NCBI RefSeq assembly: GCF_032854445.1
Contig: NC_088306.1
Span: 18,945,764-19,009,763, forward strand
From: Liolophura sinensis
Lineage: Eukaryota; Mollusca; Polyplacophora; Chitonida; Chitonidae
DNA: 64,000 bases
Direction of reading: 5' to 3'
Shown here in pieces: positions 1 through 13,000 of this stretch. Every line of letters starts with the position of its first letter. Within the stretch, counting starts at the first letter, position 1. A model generated the notes under the pieces. That model was given only the letters and a program-made list of their open reading frames with translations. It had not been told where the DNA came from and did not search any database. Position numbers and translations under genes: made by a program.

Positions 1-290
1 GCATCAGACAACATACTCCGTGTTTCATTGGATAACAAACCCTTTATTGGGTTGTGAATGCAATGGTCACATCGCTGAAACAATTCACCTATACATCAGT
101 GTTCTGCACTGACTTGATGGGTCTTTGCAGGATAAATTAGCTACATGGTTACTCAGTGATAGGATACGGACATCTATGGTGTCAATAATCCTTACCCAAT
201 ATGAGGATTATTGACACTGTATATACCTGTATTTGCGTATCCTATCACTGAGTAACCATGTAGCTAATAATATACACTACATCTGGAGAA
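1..290. repeat. Dispersed repeat, copy 1, containing a long hairpin
   Basis: It shares its opening (CAGACAA.ATACTC, then TTATTGGA) and its end (CTGAGTAACCATGTA) with a second copy at 401-665. Arms 137-168 and 236-267 are perfect 32-base reverse complements; inner arms 179-192 and 204-217 match over 14 bases. This would be a foldback-type element or the end of one. Confidence 0.75.
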
Positions 291-400
291 ACAAAGTCTT
301 ATCACACTGATCTGGATGCCATTAGTCCACATATCAAAGAAATCTTTTGAAACCATTGTTCTTAGTATCACATTTATGTGTTTGTGTTTTTGTTTATCCC

Positions 401-665
401 GCTTCAGACAAAATACTCAGGTTTTTATTGGACAGTAACAGTCACACAGGAGACAGGTACATTCCCGTATCCTGCAGCTGATGTGTCTGCTGACTAGGTT
501 ATCTCCCTTTGGTCAGTGGTGAAAACAGTGGTCACACCACCATAGCGATTCATCTATATTTCTGTCTTCTGTGCTGAACTGATGGGTTGGATGTCTTACC
601 CAATACTGCTATGAGGATTATATTTTTGAATGATCCTGTCTCTGAGTAACCATGTAACTTATAAT
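401..665. repeat. Dispersed repeat, copy 2 (diverged)
   Basis: It aligns with 1-290 in the same orientation through shared blocks (TGATGGGT, CTTACCCAATA, ATGAGGATTAT, CTGAGTAACCATGTA) but has lost the left hairpin arm. Confidence 0.6.
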
Positions 666-986
666 GTCAAAAGAAAAGTCTAATTTGCACATGATTATTA
701 TGACATGTTTGGTCAAACAACTGGGGTAGACCTGAACCCAGGTCTTCGGATCTCATCAGGTGGAAACTTTAACTGAATGACTGTAGACCTCCATCAACTT
801 GGTTCAGACACCCCTCACCAACCTGCCCTCCTCACACTGCAGGTTTCAACATGTACTCCTCAAACTTTTTGAGTGATCCATGAATGAGGTAATTAGCGCC
901 ATCAACATTATTTGTGACATCCATTATCTTGAAAGCCTGTTCAAAAAAGCTTATAAATGATGAAAATGTTTACATAATTTACATAC

Positions 987-1067
987 CGACTTCAGTGGGT
1001 GTGTATTCCACCCTGTATCCGGTACCCTCTGGGAACAGCCTACTGCTGACGGGCTTACCACTGGGTG
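987..1067 (-). CDS. Filamin exon w16: repeat 6, short central exon (last in window)
   Basis: 81 bp, phase 1 in and out, acceptor TTTTCAG, donor GTATGT. It reads APSGKPVSSRLFPEGTGYRV then EYTPTEVG, and is paralogous to w12. The gene continues to the left: an exon equivalent to w13, opening with the end of repeat 6, should lie beyond position 1. Confidence 0.95.
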
Positions 1068-4000
1068 CTGAAAACGAAAGTGGAAGTGAACTCAAGAAAT
1101 CACAACAAATGAACACAATTATCAGTACAGTTCAGCATAAAAATACACTCACATATTTAGCAATTTGCTCCTTCTATGGTTGGAACTGAACCCACTAAGT
1201 TCAGAACTTTGAGTAGACACCAAACAAAAAAAAGGGTAAAAAAAACATCAATTTGATGCAGAACTGGAAAGATTTTTTAACTAAAATACCTAAAAAACTA
1301 AAATTGGCATGACCCCATAGCTTGTTACAGACCAAAATCTTGTTTTTTGAAAGTGAAAACTCAAACAACAGTTCTTGCCTTTTTGTATTATTAGAAATTT
1401 TTAAAATTAATACAATGTGTGTTTTGACAAATCAAATTAGAAATATTTGACAGCCAAAACTGCCAGTGACAGATTTTAACATGAGAGGATCTAGCATTGA
1501 TCACTGGTGACACACATACTCTAGATACACCTAAAGACACTAGAATGATTGATTGTATAAAATAAATCAAACTATTTTCTTGGACGGTGTTTAATGGTCT
1601 TTCATCTGATATATACATGTGCTTCACTTTAGTGTTTTCTTTGCCTTTAATAGACAGATGTGTCTGTTGTTTCGGAAGCTACACAATTTGCTCTCGTTTT
1701 CAGAAGAGTCTGACCGAAAAGGGGTGTCACCAGCCTGATCCTTTTAAAGTCTTAGTCATTTAAATTATATCACATGCAAGCTAAAACAACAAATAAAAAA
1801 ACCCAAAAGGGGAAGAAAAAAAAAAAGCAAAATAACAGCAAACTTTTTAAGTTTAAACGGCCACATACAAAAAGAGCAATTGCACTGTCAGTTAAAACGC
1901 CATTAGATTAATAATTACTGCTTAGATAAGCGCCTCAAGCACTGACTCGATGAATAGGAAATCATTAATGCATCTAACAACATGATATCATGAAGCCGAG
2001 AGAGTGGGTTAGAAGGTTACAGTAAGCTATAATCATGCATGCATGCATGCATGCACTTACATATGAGTGAGGGCACCTATATTAATCTATACATATAAAT
2101 ATTTATACATATAAAGTATATACATGTAGGTTGTATGCTAATGTGAATTATACATACGGATAGACAGACAGGCAATTTTAATAAATACATGACGAAGTGG
2201 CCTATAAATAGAATGAGGTCATTTCAACAAATGTCTTATTTCTGTCTTACCTGATAAATTTGATGTAGTTATGAAAAAGTAAATTAATTACAGCAAATGT
2301 TTACAAAAAAAAAACTCTCCCCCCCCCATTAACATGCTGTAAGCACAAAGAAAAATAAAATGATAAAAAGGAAAATAAAATATGATGTATTATTCAATGA
2401 CATGCCTTTTTCTCTTTTTCTGCCATTTGGTGTGAAAATAAAGTCACAGTGTATGAAGATTATAAATGTATACAAATCTTCATGAAAAACAAATACTAGC
2501 GAGATAAAGATTTTACATGGTAAAATTTATTCACATGCTTTGCCCACATCTAATAACACAGATTATGAACAAGTGAGCTCAATAACATATTCAGCTTCTA
2601 TTCCGTTTATCTAAATTTATACAGAAAAAATCTGACATCGGTATTTGAGGTACTAAAACTATGGAGTTTAATGAAGTTAAATCAACGAAGTTTCCATCAG
2701 CAAATCAAATGTTAGGTTAATAGGTAAAATTTTCTCTAATACAAAACCTACCCTGCAAACATTTTGGTTATAGACCGTTCACTAAGGTTTCATTACATAA
2801 AAAAAAGAATAGTAAGAGTAATTTAATGTATTTTCAAAACTGTATTCTGGATGCCAACTTCCTTGTTACAAATCTAATTTAGGTAAATGCAGATGTTGCC
2901 CTGTGTGAAAAGGATCTAGTCACGCAAGCTAATGGTTGACCCAATCATCTATTAATCTGATAATTCTGTTATCCATTCAAGAAAAAGACAGATCTGGCCA
3001 TGATTAACAAGGATCTAGTCAAAGCAATAACAGATCTTGTCATCTGTAACAATGATCTGGTCAAGGTAACAATAGATCTTGATTTTTGTAACATGGAACT
3101 AGTCAAAGCAACAAGAGACCATGTTTCATAACAAGGACATAATCAAAGCAACAACTGATCTTTTCAAGTGTAACAAGGACCTAATCTAAGCAGCAACAGA
3201 TCATCCCTCTGTAACAAAGATCTAATCAAAGCAATAACGGACCTTATGTTCCACAACTGGGATAAAATCTGGTCAGATCCGGTCGTTTGTAACAATGATC
3301 TTGTCACAGCAATAACAGATCTTGTCTTTTGTAACAAGGGTCTAATGAAAGCAACTACTGATCTTGTCAAGTGTAACAAGGATCGAGTCAAAGCAAAAAC
3401 AGACCTTGTGTTCTGTAACAAGGACATAATCAAAGAAATAACTGATCTTGTCAAGTGTAACAATGATCTAGTCAAAGCAATAACAAACCTTGTGTTCTGT
3501 AACAAGGACATAATCAAAGAAATAACTGATCTTGTCAAGTGTAACAAGGATCGAGTCAAAGCAATAACAGATCACATTCCGTAACAAGGACATAATCAAA
3601 GCAACAACTGATCTTGTCAAGTGTAACAATGATCTAGTCAAAGCAATAACAGATCACATTCCGTAACAAGGACATAATCAAAGCAACAACTGATCTTGTC
3701 AAGTGTAACAATGATCTAGTAAAAGCAATAACAGACCTTGTGTTCTGTAACAAGGACATAATCAAAGCAACAACAGATCTTGTCAAGTGTAACAAGGATC
3801 GAGTCAAAGCAATAACAGATCACATTCCGTAACAAGGACATAATCAAAGCAACAACTGATCTTGTCAAGTGTAACAATGATCTAGTCAAAGCAATAACAG
3901 ATCACATTCCGTAACAAGGACATAATCAAAGCAACTACTGATCTTGTCAAGTGTAACAATGATCTAGTCAAAGCAAAAACAGACCTTGTGTTCTGTAACA

Positions 4001-7000
4001 AGGACATAATCAAAGAAATAACTGATCTTGTCAAGTGTAACAAGGATCTAGTCAAAGCAATAACAGACCTTGTGTTCTGTAACAATGATCTAGTCAAAGT
4101 AACACTAGATCTAGTTTTTTATAACAATGGTCTAGACAAAGTAACAATAGATCTTGTTTTCTGTAACAAGAATCTAGTCAAAATAAGGAAGGATTTTGTT
4201 TTCCTTAACTAATCAATGGCTAATATACATGTAGTCTTTCCTGACACACATCAAGTCAAGGTAAAGACAGATCTAGTCCTGGATTATGAGATTATGTTTT
4301 AAAAGTTTACATAAACATAAATATTACAAAAGTAAACATCACTTTATGTCAAACCACTGCTACAGTTGTTAATCAAACAATTTTAACTGTTACTTATTTA
4401 AATACGCTGACTAACACTAATGTCAGTATACTTCAAAAAATGAACATAATCTTATGTTACATACACATGTAGACAGGATACATTCCATCCAATTTTAGCG
4501 GACCATATCTACTTGTAATTAATTCAATAACTGTCGTCTATTTTGTTTCATTCAAATTTGCTTACGGTTATTTAACATTTCTTTGAATGGAATCTGGCTT
4601 ATGATTAAGCATAAGAATATTTTAATCCCTATTAAAATAATATGAATTTGCAATTATTACACAGAATATTTGGATATATAAATGAACATGTAATATATAT
4701 CACACATGTAAATTGTCAGTAAATCTACAAGTTTTATCTACAAGAGCTACACATACATGGATCTCCATTTTCTTTGGGTTGACAAAAATGATTTTTTTTA
4801 ATATCAACAGGTACGTTACAAAATCTGAAAACATGCAGACAAGATCATATTCCCAGCCACCACAGCCAGAAGTACCACCCACATGCAAACCACTGGAGAA
4901 ATGAAACAAACACAGATCAAAATATTCCAGCAAGCAACAAATTCTACCACTATGAAAATACCCCATGCTTCTCGAAGACATAAATATGCTAATGTGACCT
5001 TTCACCCCTCAATTTTTCATCAGAAATTGTGCTTTTGTTGACACTTCAAAATTTGAAATTGCAAATGAAATCAATCTACATGTCGTGACCTCACTTTATG
5101 CTTCATATTGTTCGTTTTCTTAGTTTCCTTTTGCATCAATATTTTACAAGACTTAGTGTCAAGAAAGAAACTTTGAGGTTTTCTCAAAGAATCTATAGCA
5201 AAAATTCTGATGAAAGGTCATTATTTCATGAAAAAAAACAAAACACAATATCCTGTACAACACCGAATAATCCAACATGGCCGTCAGCTTCCGTACCTTT
5301 GACAACCACATCTAATTCTTGGGAGGGTATTCCATCAGTTTCAATATAAAACGACACAACTTTGTGCATCGGCACATGTTTGAGATTGCTGGAGCTATTG
5401 TTCATTACGGCAACCTTCCGCGGGTCAACCACGCCCACCTTCCACGGACTTCCTGTTGGGAAAAACAAACAAAATCGTCATCATCATTAAAATGGTTGGA
5501 AAATTCTAATACAAATGTTATTATTGGAGACCTTCAGTCGTGTGTTTAATTTTGACATTAATACTTTCAACCATGATACTTTAGAAGTATATTGTATACA
5601 TTCCTTAATCCCATTGAAATAAACTGACTTTTTACATAATGAGTTAATATACACTAATAATTCTTGCTGAACTTACATGACGTATGATTTTGGCTACCCT
5701 TATTCTTCAACCTATTCGCATGTGTGCAAGGTGTTTATTCAAGCATATTCTGATGGCATTATTCTGTGTATTTTGATAAAATTATTTGTGAAGCCCTGAA
5801 ATTGACCAATCCAACCAATGTAGTTTTATCTCCAAAATGAAATCAAAAATGTTCATAAATATTTATTTATTTCATTGGTGTTTTACACCATACTCAAGAA
5901 TATTTCACTTATATGACGGCAACCAGCATTATGGTGGGTGGAAACCGGGCTGAGCCCGGGGGAAAACCCATGACCATCCACAGGTTGCTTCCCACACATG
6001 GCTGGAGAGGAAGCAAGCATGAGCTGCACTTGAACTCACAGCGACGGCATTGGTGAGAGGCTCCTGGGTCATAACGCTGCACTAGCGCACTAATCAACTG
6101 AGCCACGGAGGCCCCCTGTTCATAAATAGCACTGAAAGTTGCTCTTTCATATGCCAAAAGGTTCATGCATTAGGGTACATTAGCACTAATACAATGCAAA
6201 TTTGGTGTCGGGGGTGGGGGGGTGGGGGGTAGAGGACAAACAGCCTCATCATTGTTAAATTTCTAGAAAGCTTTCACGTGCACAAGTCTCTCAGACACAG
6301 TTACATGTATAATTACAAACCCTATCAGATACATTCTTCATGACATTTACCAATTCTTGTGCGTTTTCAACTGCCTCTGTGACCAAATATTTTCAAACAT
6401 TGTGAGAGAACTATTTGGTATTGGGAAATAATTTGCACAGTTTTATGAAGCTTGGTTTTAGTGACACAAACAAAAGATTTTAGCATCAATATCATGACAC
6501 ATTTAATTGTGTGCATAAAATCCACTGGAAAAAGCGCCTTAATTAGAGGTCGCAAATGTTCAACATTTACAGCATACTAAATTCAGCCAGGATATCTCAG
6601 ATCATTGTGATCCTTTGCACTGGTGTATTAAAACAAAAGAAAGCATGTTTACACAATGGGTACATAAGCACTCATATCTAATGCTCACACGGGTACACTT
6701 GTACCCGGCTTTACGTGTCAAATATAGAAAACAAAGGATTATCTGTCAACATCATGCTCAGTTTTGGAAATGCAACTTTCTTGTAGATCAAACATCAAAT
6801 CAACCTGAAAATCATGTTAGGAGCCAACTTTATTAAAAAGAAAAGTTATGGATAATTGATTTAGGTGGTTTATGACACTGGCTAGTCTGTATGAAGTGTC
6901 TGTGAAATTTAATCGTATTGATAGAGGGAATTTAGCAGTTTAATTGATTAAAAATTATTATAGACTCATGTTTATATGAAAGATGTAATAGCAGTGGTGT

Positions 7001-10000
7001 CTTGGGATGTGCAAACAGTAGTGCACAAATCAATCCCTGTCACAGACAGGAGGTATCCATCACACTCTTACTGTCTGAGGTGCCTTTACGGAAATTTAGT
7101 CTGAATTTTCTGACAACAACTTACAACAGATTATGATAAACCTAATGGTATGCAGCAGTTCTAATCAGAAGTCACCCCGTTTATAATGATCAAGAGTTTC
7201 CAGGAGTATGACTCCTACATGAGATGCAAGCAGTTCTTGCATTCACAATAGACTGGGCCAAAGGTTAAAGTGAAAGTGAAAGCCAGTGAACAGAGAAGAG
7301 GTGTTGAAGACTTTGTTCATGAAAACATTTTTCAAAATGGACTAACCAGGCAGAACGCTAGCGATGAGAAGGACTAAGTACTTGAATGCAAGTGAAATAA
7401 AAAAAAGGCCATTTTAAATGGAGCGATCTTTGAAAAGAGCAGCAGCAAGCCGTTTTACAATTAATCACAATATCTGCTGAAATCCTAGTCAGAAAATCCA
7501 GACCAATTGACAATAAGCATTTGACAGCACTTGTAGGGACGTTCGCCCTGACAGCACTTGTAGGGACGTTTGCCCAGACAGCACTTGTAGGGACGTTTGC
7601 CCAGACAGCACTTGTAGGGACGTTTGCCCAGAAAGCACTTGTAGGGATGTTCATCCAGACAGCACTTGTAGGGACATTTGCCCAGTCTTCCACACCTGAG
7701 CACTCCTTTATCGGGCAATGTTCTTTGTTGATGAATACTAGGACAACCCACACAGTTGCTGAATTTGAGCACCTGAACACACTGAACTGAACTGCATTGA
7801 AACTTTTATTTGAAGATAGTAATTGTGTCAAATGAAAAAGTTTGCTGTTCCCCGAGGCCCTCTATGATAATAATAAACTTACAAATACCTTTTGAAGGGA
7901 GTGGTTAGTGAAATAAAGAACCTTCATCCACTACCCACACAAGCTTCCTTATTTTACTTATAGGCTGTAACTTTACAAAGAGAACTTTTCTCTCCTTCCA
8001 CCCACAAAAGCTTCCCACTGACCTAGCATCTTGAGATATATTAAAACTTTTGAAAGCAAGAACGTAACTTTGTGCGTAACCACTGCATTGCTCTTTAAAA
8101 CATGAATACGATAAACTTAAGCCGCATTATAACCTTCACTGGTCTGTCGTATGTCTCAAGTATCAATGTCAACAAATAATGCATTGTCCCTGTTCTTACA
8201 ACCTTCTAAGTGCATGTAAAATGTTTGTGCATCAGTGATTATCAAAACAAAACTGGATACTGCATTTCCCTTGAAGGTGGAAAGAAAAAACATCAAAATG
8301 ACATGTTGGGTATTTGGGCCCACCTTTTGGTATTCATGGCCTTTGTTTAAAAATGTCAAAAATGAGGATGTAACACAGGTTAATATAATAAATATTTTTG
8401 CACTAGAATTTGTTCTTTTCAGCTAACAAATGTATTGAACATTAATTTCGATCATATTTATATTTTTAATATGTTCATAAATATTATCATATTTTTACAT
8501 TCAAATAAATTCATTAGACAAGCATCACATCTTTATTTAGAACATTATTATGCAACAACAATAAATACCACCACACAAAAATGTTTTCAAATACCCTTTT
8601 CTCTTGAAAAAATAAATCCCAAAAAATATTAAAAATCATATTTGCAAATAAGTTATGACGTTCTTTCATCTGATTTTGGCATCATTTTTATGTTTTCTTA
8701 TCCTTTGAGGTTTGTTATGTAAAAATGCACTTTCATACATACAAGCATACAAAGGTCTTAAAATGATACTTTTGACACCAACAAGTTAATTTTCTGATAA
8801 TAAACTTAATCAAATCTCACAAAATCTTATCTGTGATTCTATAAGGTGAATAAATCAATCAGAAATAAGCAAAATGGAGTCACTTGAAAAGTGCTAAAAC
8901 TCCAGGTAAGATAAAGTATTATCTAGAGAGAACAAGGTGAATATGTGTCATGTGAAACTCTTTAAAACCAGTTTATATTCACTTATGTTCTGTCTGGTAC
9001 ATGTTATCTTCATTGCAGAACAAATTTTTATGACATCTTTTCCTTTAAAAGTGATTCATACGTCTCTAGTTTGATGCCTAATATTGTTTATGTCTCGTTA
9101 AATGTAATCATTGTATGCAACAAATGACATAAAATTTCGCCCTTTATGAAGATACACAGTTTTCCAGCATTTTGAAAGTTCTGCACTGATATGGGAAAGG
9201 TATTTTCAAATTTGTTCAGAAGGTGAGACAATATCTTACTTGAAAAAATCAGTCTCAGCATCAGAAGTAACATTTTATTTGCTTCCAAAACAACACTTTG
9301 TGGGGGTGAAAATTTGTAGTTATTACCTTCTTTTGTTGAAGAGATCTTACATATTTTCTGGAATGTGCTTCATTTTACAACTTATCTGTTGCTAAGGAGT
9401 CAACGGCTATATTTATAAGTCTCTTAGTCAGTGAATTCATACACAGGTAACACAACCACAGGTGAATCACTTTGAAGTCAGTTCTATTTGTATAAGGTGG
9501 GTCACACTCTCTTCCACAGGACCTCTGATTACCCAGGTAATATTTAGCCTCTTAATTTGCCTGAGGCCGATTGTTACAGTTGTCGTCAAACAGGTATTTT
9601 CCCGGCAGGTGTAATGATTGAGAGCATTTACCTGTACAAATTGAAAAACAGACTTGTGTCAGCTTCTCTGTTGACAGCCTGTACACAGATGACCTGCCTC
9701 TCTGATCACAGCCAACCAGCTAGACAAAGACTGTTTTTAGTGTGTGTGTGTTTTTTTTCTCTCACAAAGGTCAAACGAGGTCAGTTTGCTCCATGGGTAC
9801 TCTATGACCCATAGTTTCAATTTAAATTTGCACTGATGTCCTTAAGTTAAAATCTTGTCAAGATTTGACAAGTTTTAGAGGTGGAGTTGTCTCACAAGTA
9901 TATGAGATCCTACTTCCTCAATGCTGCATTGTCATCAAACCTGGATGTGATTAAACAAAATTCTCAAACAATCATCCACACTTTATGCAATGAATTTTTG

Positions 10001-13000
10001 CTCTCTGAGAAATAAGCTAACAACATGTTTCCCTACAACACATATATGCCTTAGTTTGTTTGCTTTGGTTGGGTTCCTAATTTGCATGTGATATGCATTT
10101 GTTCTTGGACTTAATTGCAAGTATCATAATATTCTTGAGTAAGAACCAATCAAATAAATAAATAAATAAATGCAGTTCTAATGTAAATTTAACATCGTCC
10201 TCTGAGGTATCAACCGTACCAACTAAGTCAAAAATGAATAAAGGCCGTTCTCATTAAATGAATCGCTGACGACGTCATTTATGAGAAAAGTTACGAAAAG
10301 CTGATTTACGAAGTTTTGTGAAAGAGGCCCCAAGTTGCTTTCATTTGAGTGTATAAAATATATAAATGAACATTTCTTTTAGCTGTCCATAAAGTACAAA
10401 TCGCAGGACCAAACAAAATCACACCTTGCTGTAATTGCACAAATGGACATGACAACAAGTGATCATGACAAAGGCAGCCTTTACATCAGATGGCACCGAG
10501 ATGTGAACTAAATTTTAGAAGACTCAACTCACTTCAATAAGTGAGTTCCTTGAAATATGCCTGTCACATGTCTGTGCCCGACATCTTCCCCTTATCTAAT
10601 GTCTGTGCCCAACATCTTCCCCTTATCTAATGTCTGTGCCCGACATCTTCCCCTTATCTAACTTCTGTGCCCGACATCTTCCCCTTATCTAATGTCTGTG
10701 CCCAACATCTTCCCCGTATCTAATGTCTGTGCCCGACATCTTCCCCTTATCTAATGTCTGTGCCCGACATCTTCCCCTCATCTAATGTCCCTTAAGCTAT
10801 CACAAGCGTTTTAGACTTCCAATTATGCGCACGTTTTGAGATACAATGTTACTACAAGAGAGTGACATCCCTTTGTGACATGACGTGGTCTCTTTGTGGC
10901 ACGGTAGGGTCAATCTGGTAATTTTAACATGGAAAACATATTAAAGTAGTTTAAAAGGATTAGACTGATGCAAAAATAATGATGTACTGGCAGTTCTTTG
11001 ATCTAAACACGATCACCTCTGTATCAAAAGACGGGTAAGGAGCCCTACTGTAGGGTAAAGTGGCGCTGTCATTTTGGACAGGGATGTCACTCCATTGTTG
11101 TAACGATATAACTCGAAAACTGCGTATTGAACAGAATCGTCCCTATTACTCATATACTTGTTTCCTCCTCAAAAGTATTAATTAGTATGATTTGCATATT
11201 GATCTGTTAATTTAATCCCACATTATTTAAGGGTTTAGCACTGCTGTAGCGGTGTTTGTTGCGTAACCCGATACTCGTCAAATTTGACTCGACACGGAAT
11301 AAGGTTCAGCACTATCGGGTTACACAACAAACATCAAGACGAAGGTGTTAAAGTCTATTTTACTTCAAAAACTAAAGAAAATGTGGAACAAACTGCCTAT
11401 TTCATGCTGCCATTCTGTTTTACTCCCTCCGCAGAGGTCATGCATTTTAGACCAATCAATGGCAAACTTAGGCCATAGCAGGTGACCTAGATACATCAAA
11501 GCTGCATATGTATGATGTTTTATTGTTGCGTGACATAGAAATGTAAAAGTTTACTGTACATGTATTATGACATCATACTGCTGAGCTCGGATTGGAATGT
11601 CTTGAAACAAATTTTCTGTTTCAACCTACTGGCATCTGGGTGTAAAATATAACAAATGTAAAAACAAAAGTGATATCTAAAAACTGTCCGAAATAATCCT
11701 TTTGTCAGTGGAGGAATTTCTGATAGTCCACCTTTTATGTAAATCATAAAAGTAATCTATGAAGTAAAACAAACTCAAATTCTTTTACTTGTAGAAATAA
11801 ATAGCATGAAATGATATTATGTGAGGGAGGTAAGTGTACCGGCCAGTGTGTTGCATGCCACACTCAATGTTGTTTCAAAGGTCATCTCTATTTAATATGT
11901 ATATTTGCACACGGCCCGCAACTAAAAGCGGAATAGAATATATCTCCTTTTCATGTGAAACACAAATTGTTGCCTCATTATGGAATTTCAGATACACATT
12001 AATTTGTGTGCATAATGGGTTGTCTCCCTTGTGAATCACTTTGTGTCTCCCTAAAATGGGCTTATACACCTAAATGTTGGCTACACACTCTGATCACCTC
12101 ACAAACATGTCCATCTTAAACAATCCCATTCGTCCTTTACACTTCATTATCTACCCTAATTCCTAAACCTTTTTGTATGCGAAAGAGCAACTTTCAGTGC
12201 AATTTATGCACATTTTAAATTTGATGTTGGAGGCATTGGCCAGTTTCAGGGCTTCACAAAAAGTATAATTTTGGCAGTCAACACTAATAATGCCTTCAGA
12301 CTATGCTTGAATAAACACCTTGCAAACATGCAAAAAAGTTCAAGAATTACAGTTTCTCTTTTGCCTATTAATGTATGACTTCCTAACATCCAACATATAA
12401 CTTGTGTCTCCTTTTAATGTGTCTTCCTGACAAATCAATTAGTCACTTAGTGAAAGCTTTAATCACCTTGTAATTTTAATACACATTAATTTGTGCCTTT
12501 GTTATAGACATTACTCTGTCTTCCTTACAAGTTAATTCGTTTTCCTTACAAGTTAATTCATTTTCCTTACACATTAATTTTCCTTACTTACACATTAATT
12601 TTCCTTACACATTAATTTGTGTTTTCCTTAAGAATGAGTGTGTTCCCATTATACAATGTTTTATGTCAATTTTCCATATAACCCTGTATCTTGACTCAGC
12701 CTCTTTCCTACAGCCCTCCTTACCCTAACATCTGTGTATATACAATTTAGGAAAATTCCCTGGATTTGGTAAAAAAATTACCTTAATTCCTCAAACTTTT
12801 CTCATATGAAAGAGCAACTTTCAGAGGAATTGGAGACAAAACTACACTGTTTGGATTGGCCATATTCAGGGCTTCACCAAAAGTATGAATCTAAAGAGAA
12901 TAATGCCTTTAGAATATTCTTGAATAAACACCTTACAAACATATGAAAATGTTGAAAAATTACAATATGTTATAAAACAAACAGTTTCTCAATAATCTCA

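Larger units (their letters stand above)
1..986. other. Intron downstream of w16 (runs off the left edge)
   Basis: No exon is visible. It holds two diverged copies of a dispersed repeat (about 1-290 and 401-665), one with a perfect hairpin. A tRNA-like stretch near 720-830 may be a SINE remnant. Confidence 0.7.
1068..5296. other. Intron w15-w16 (4.2 kb)
   Basis: No gene is seen on either strand. It contains an (ATGC)n tract at 2035-2055, a C-run near 2320 and the 42-bp minisatellite at 2990-4212. The rest is AT-rich unique-looking DNA. Confidence 0.75.

Noticed and set aside
3164-4212. Open frames of 71-131 codons on both strands.
   Set aside because: They are translations of the 42-bp array; they change frame at each 40-bp unit and appear on both strands at once.
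7485-7772. Minus-strand frame with repeated GKRPYKC, resembling the linker of C2H2 zinc fingers (TGEKPYKC).
   Set aside because: It is a 9-residue period produced by the 27-bp minisatellite. There is no histidine pair or 28-residue finger spacing, and all frames are equally open.
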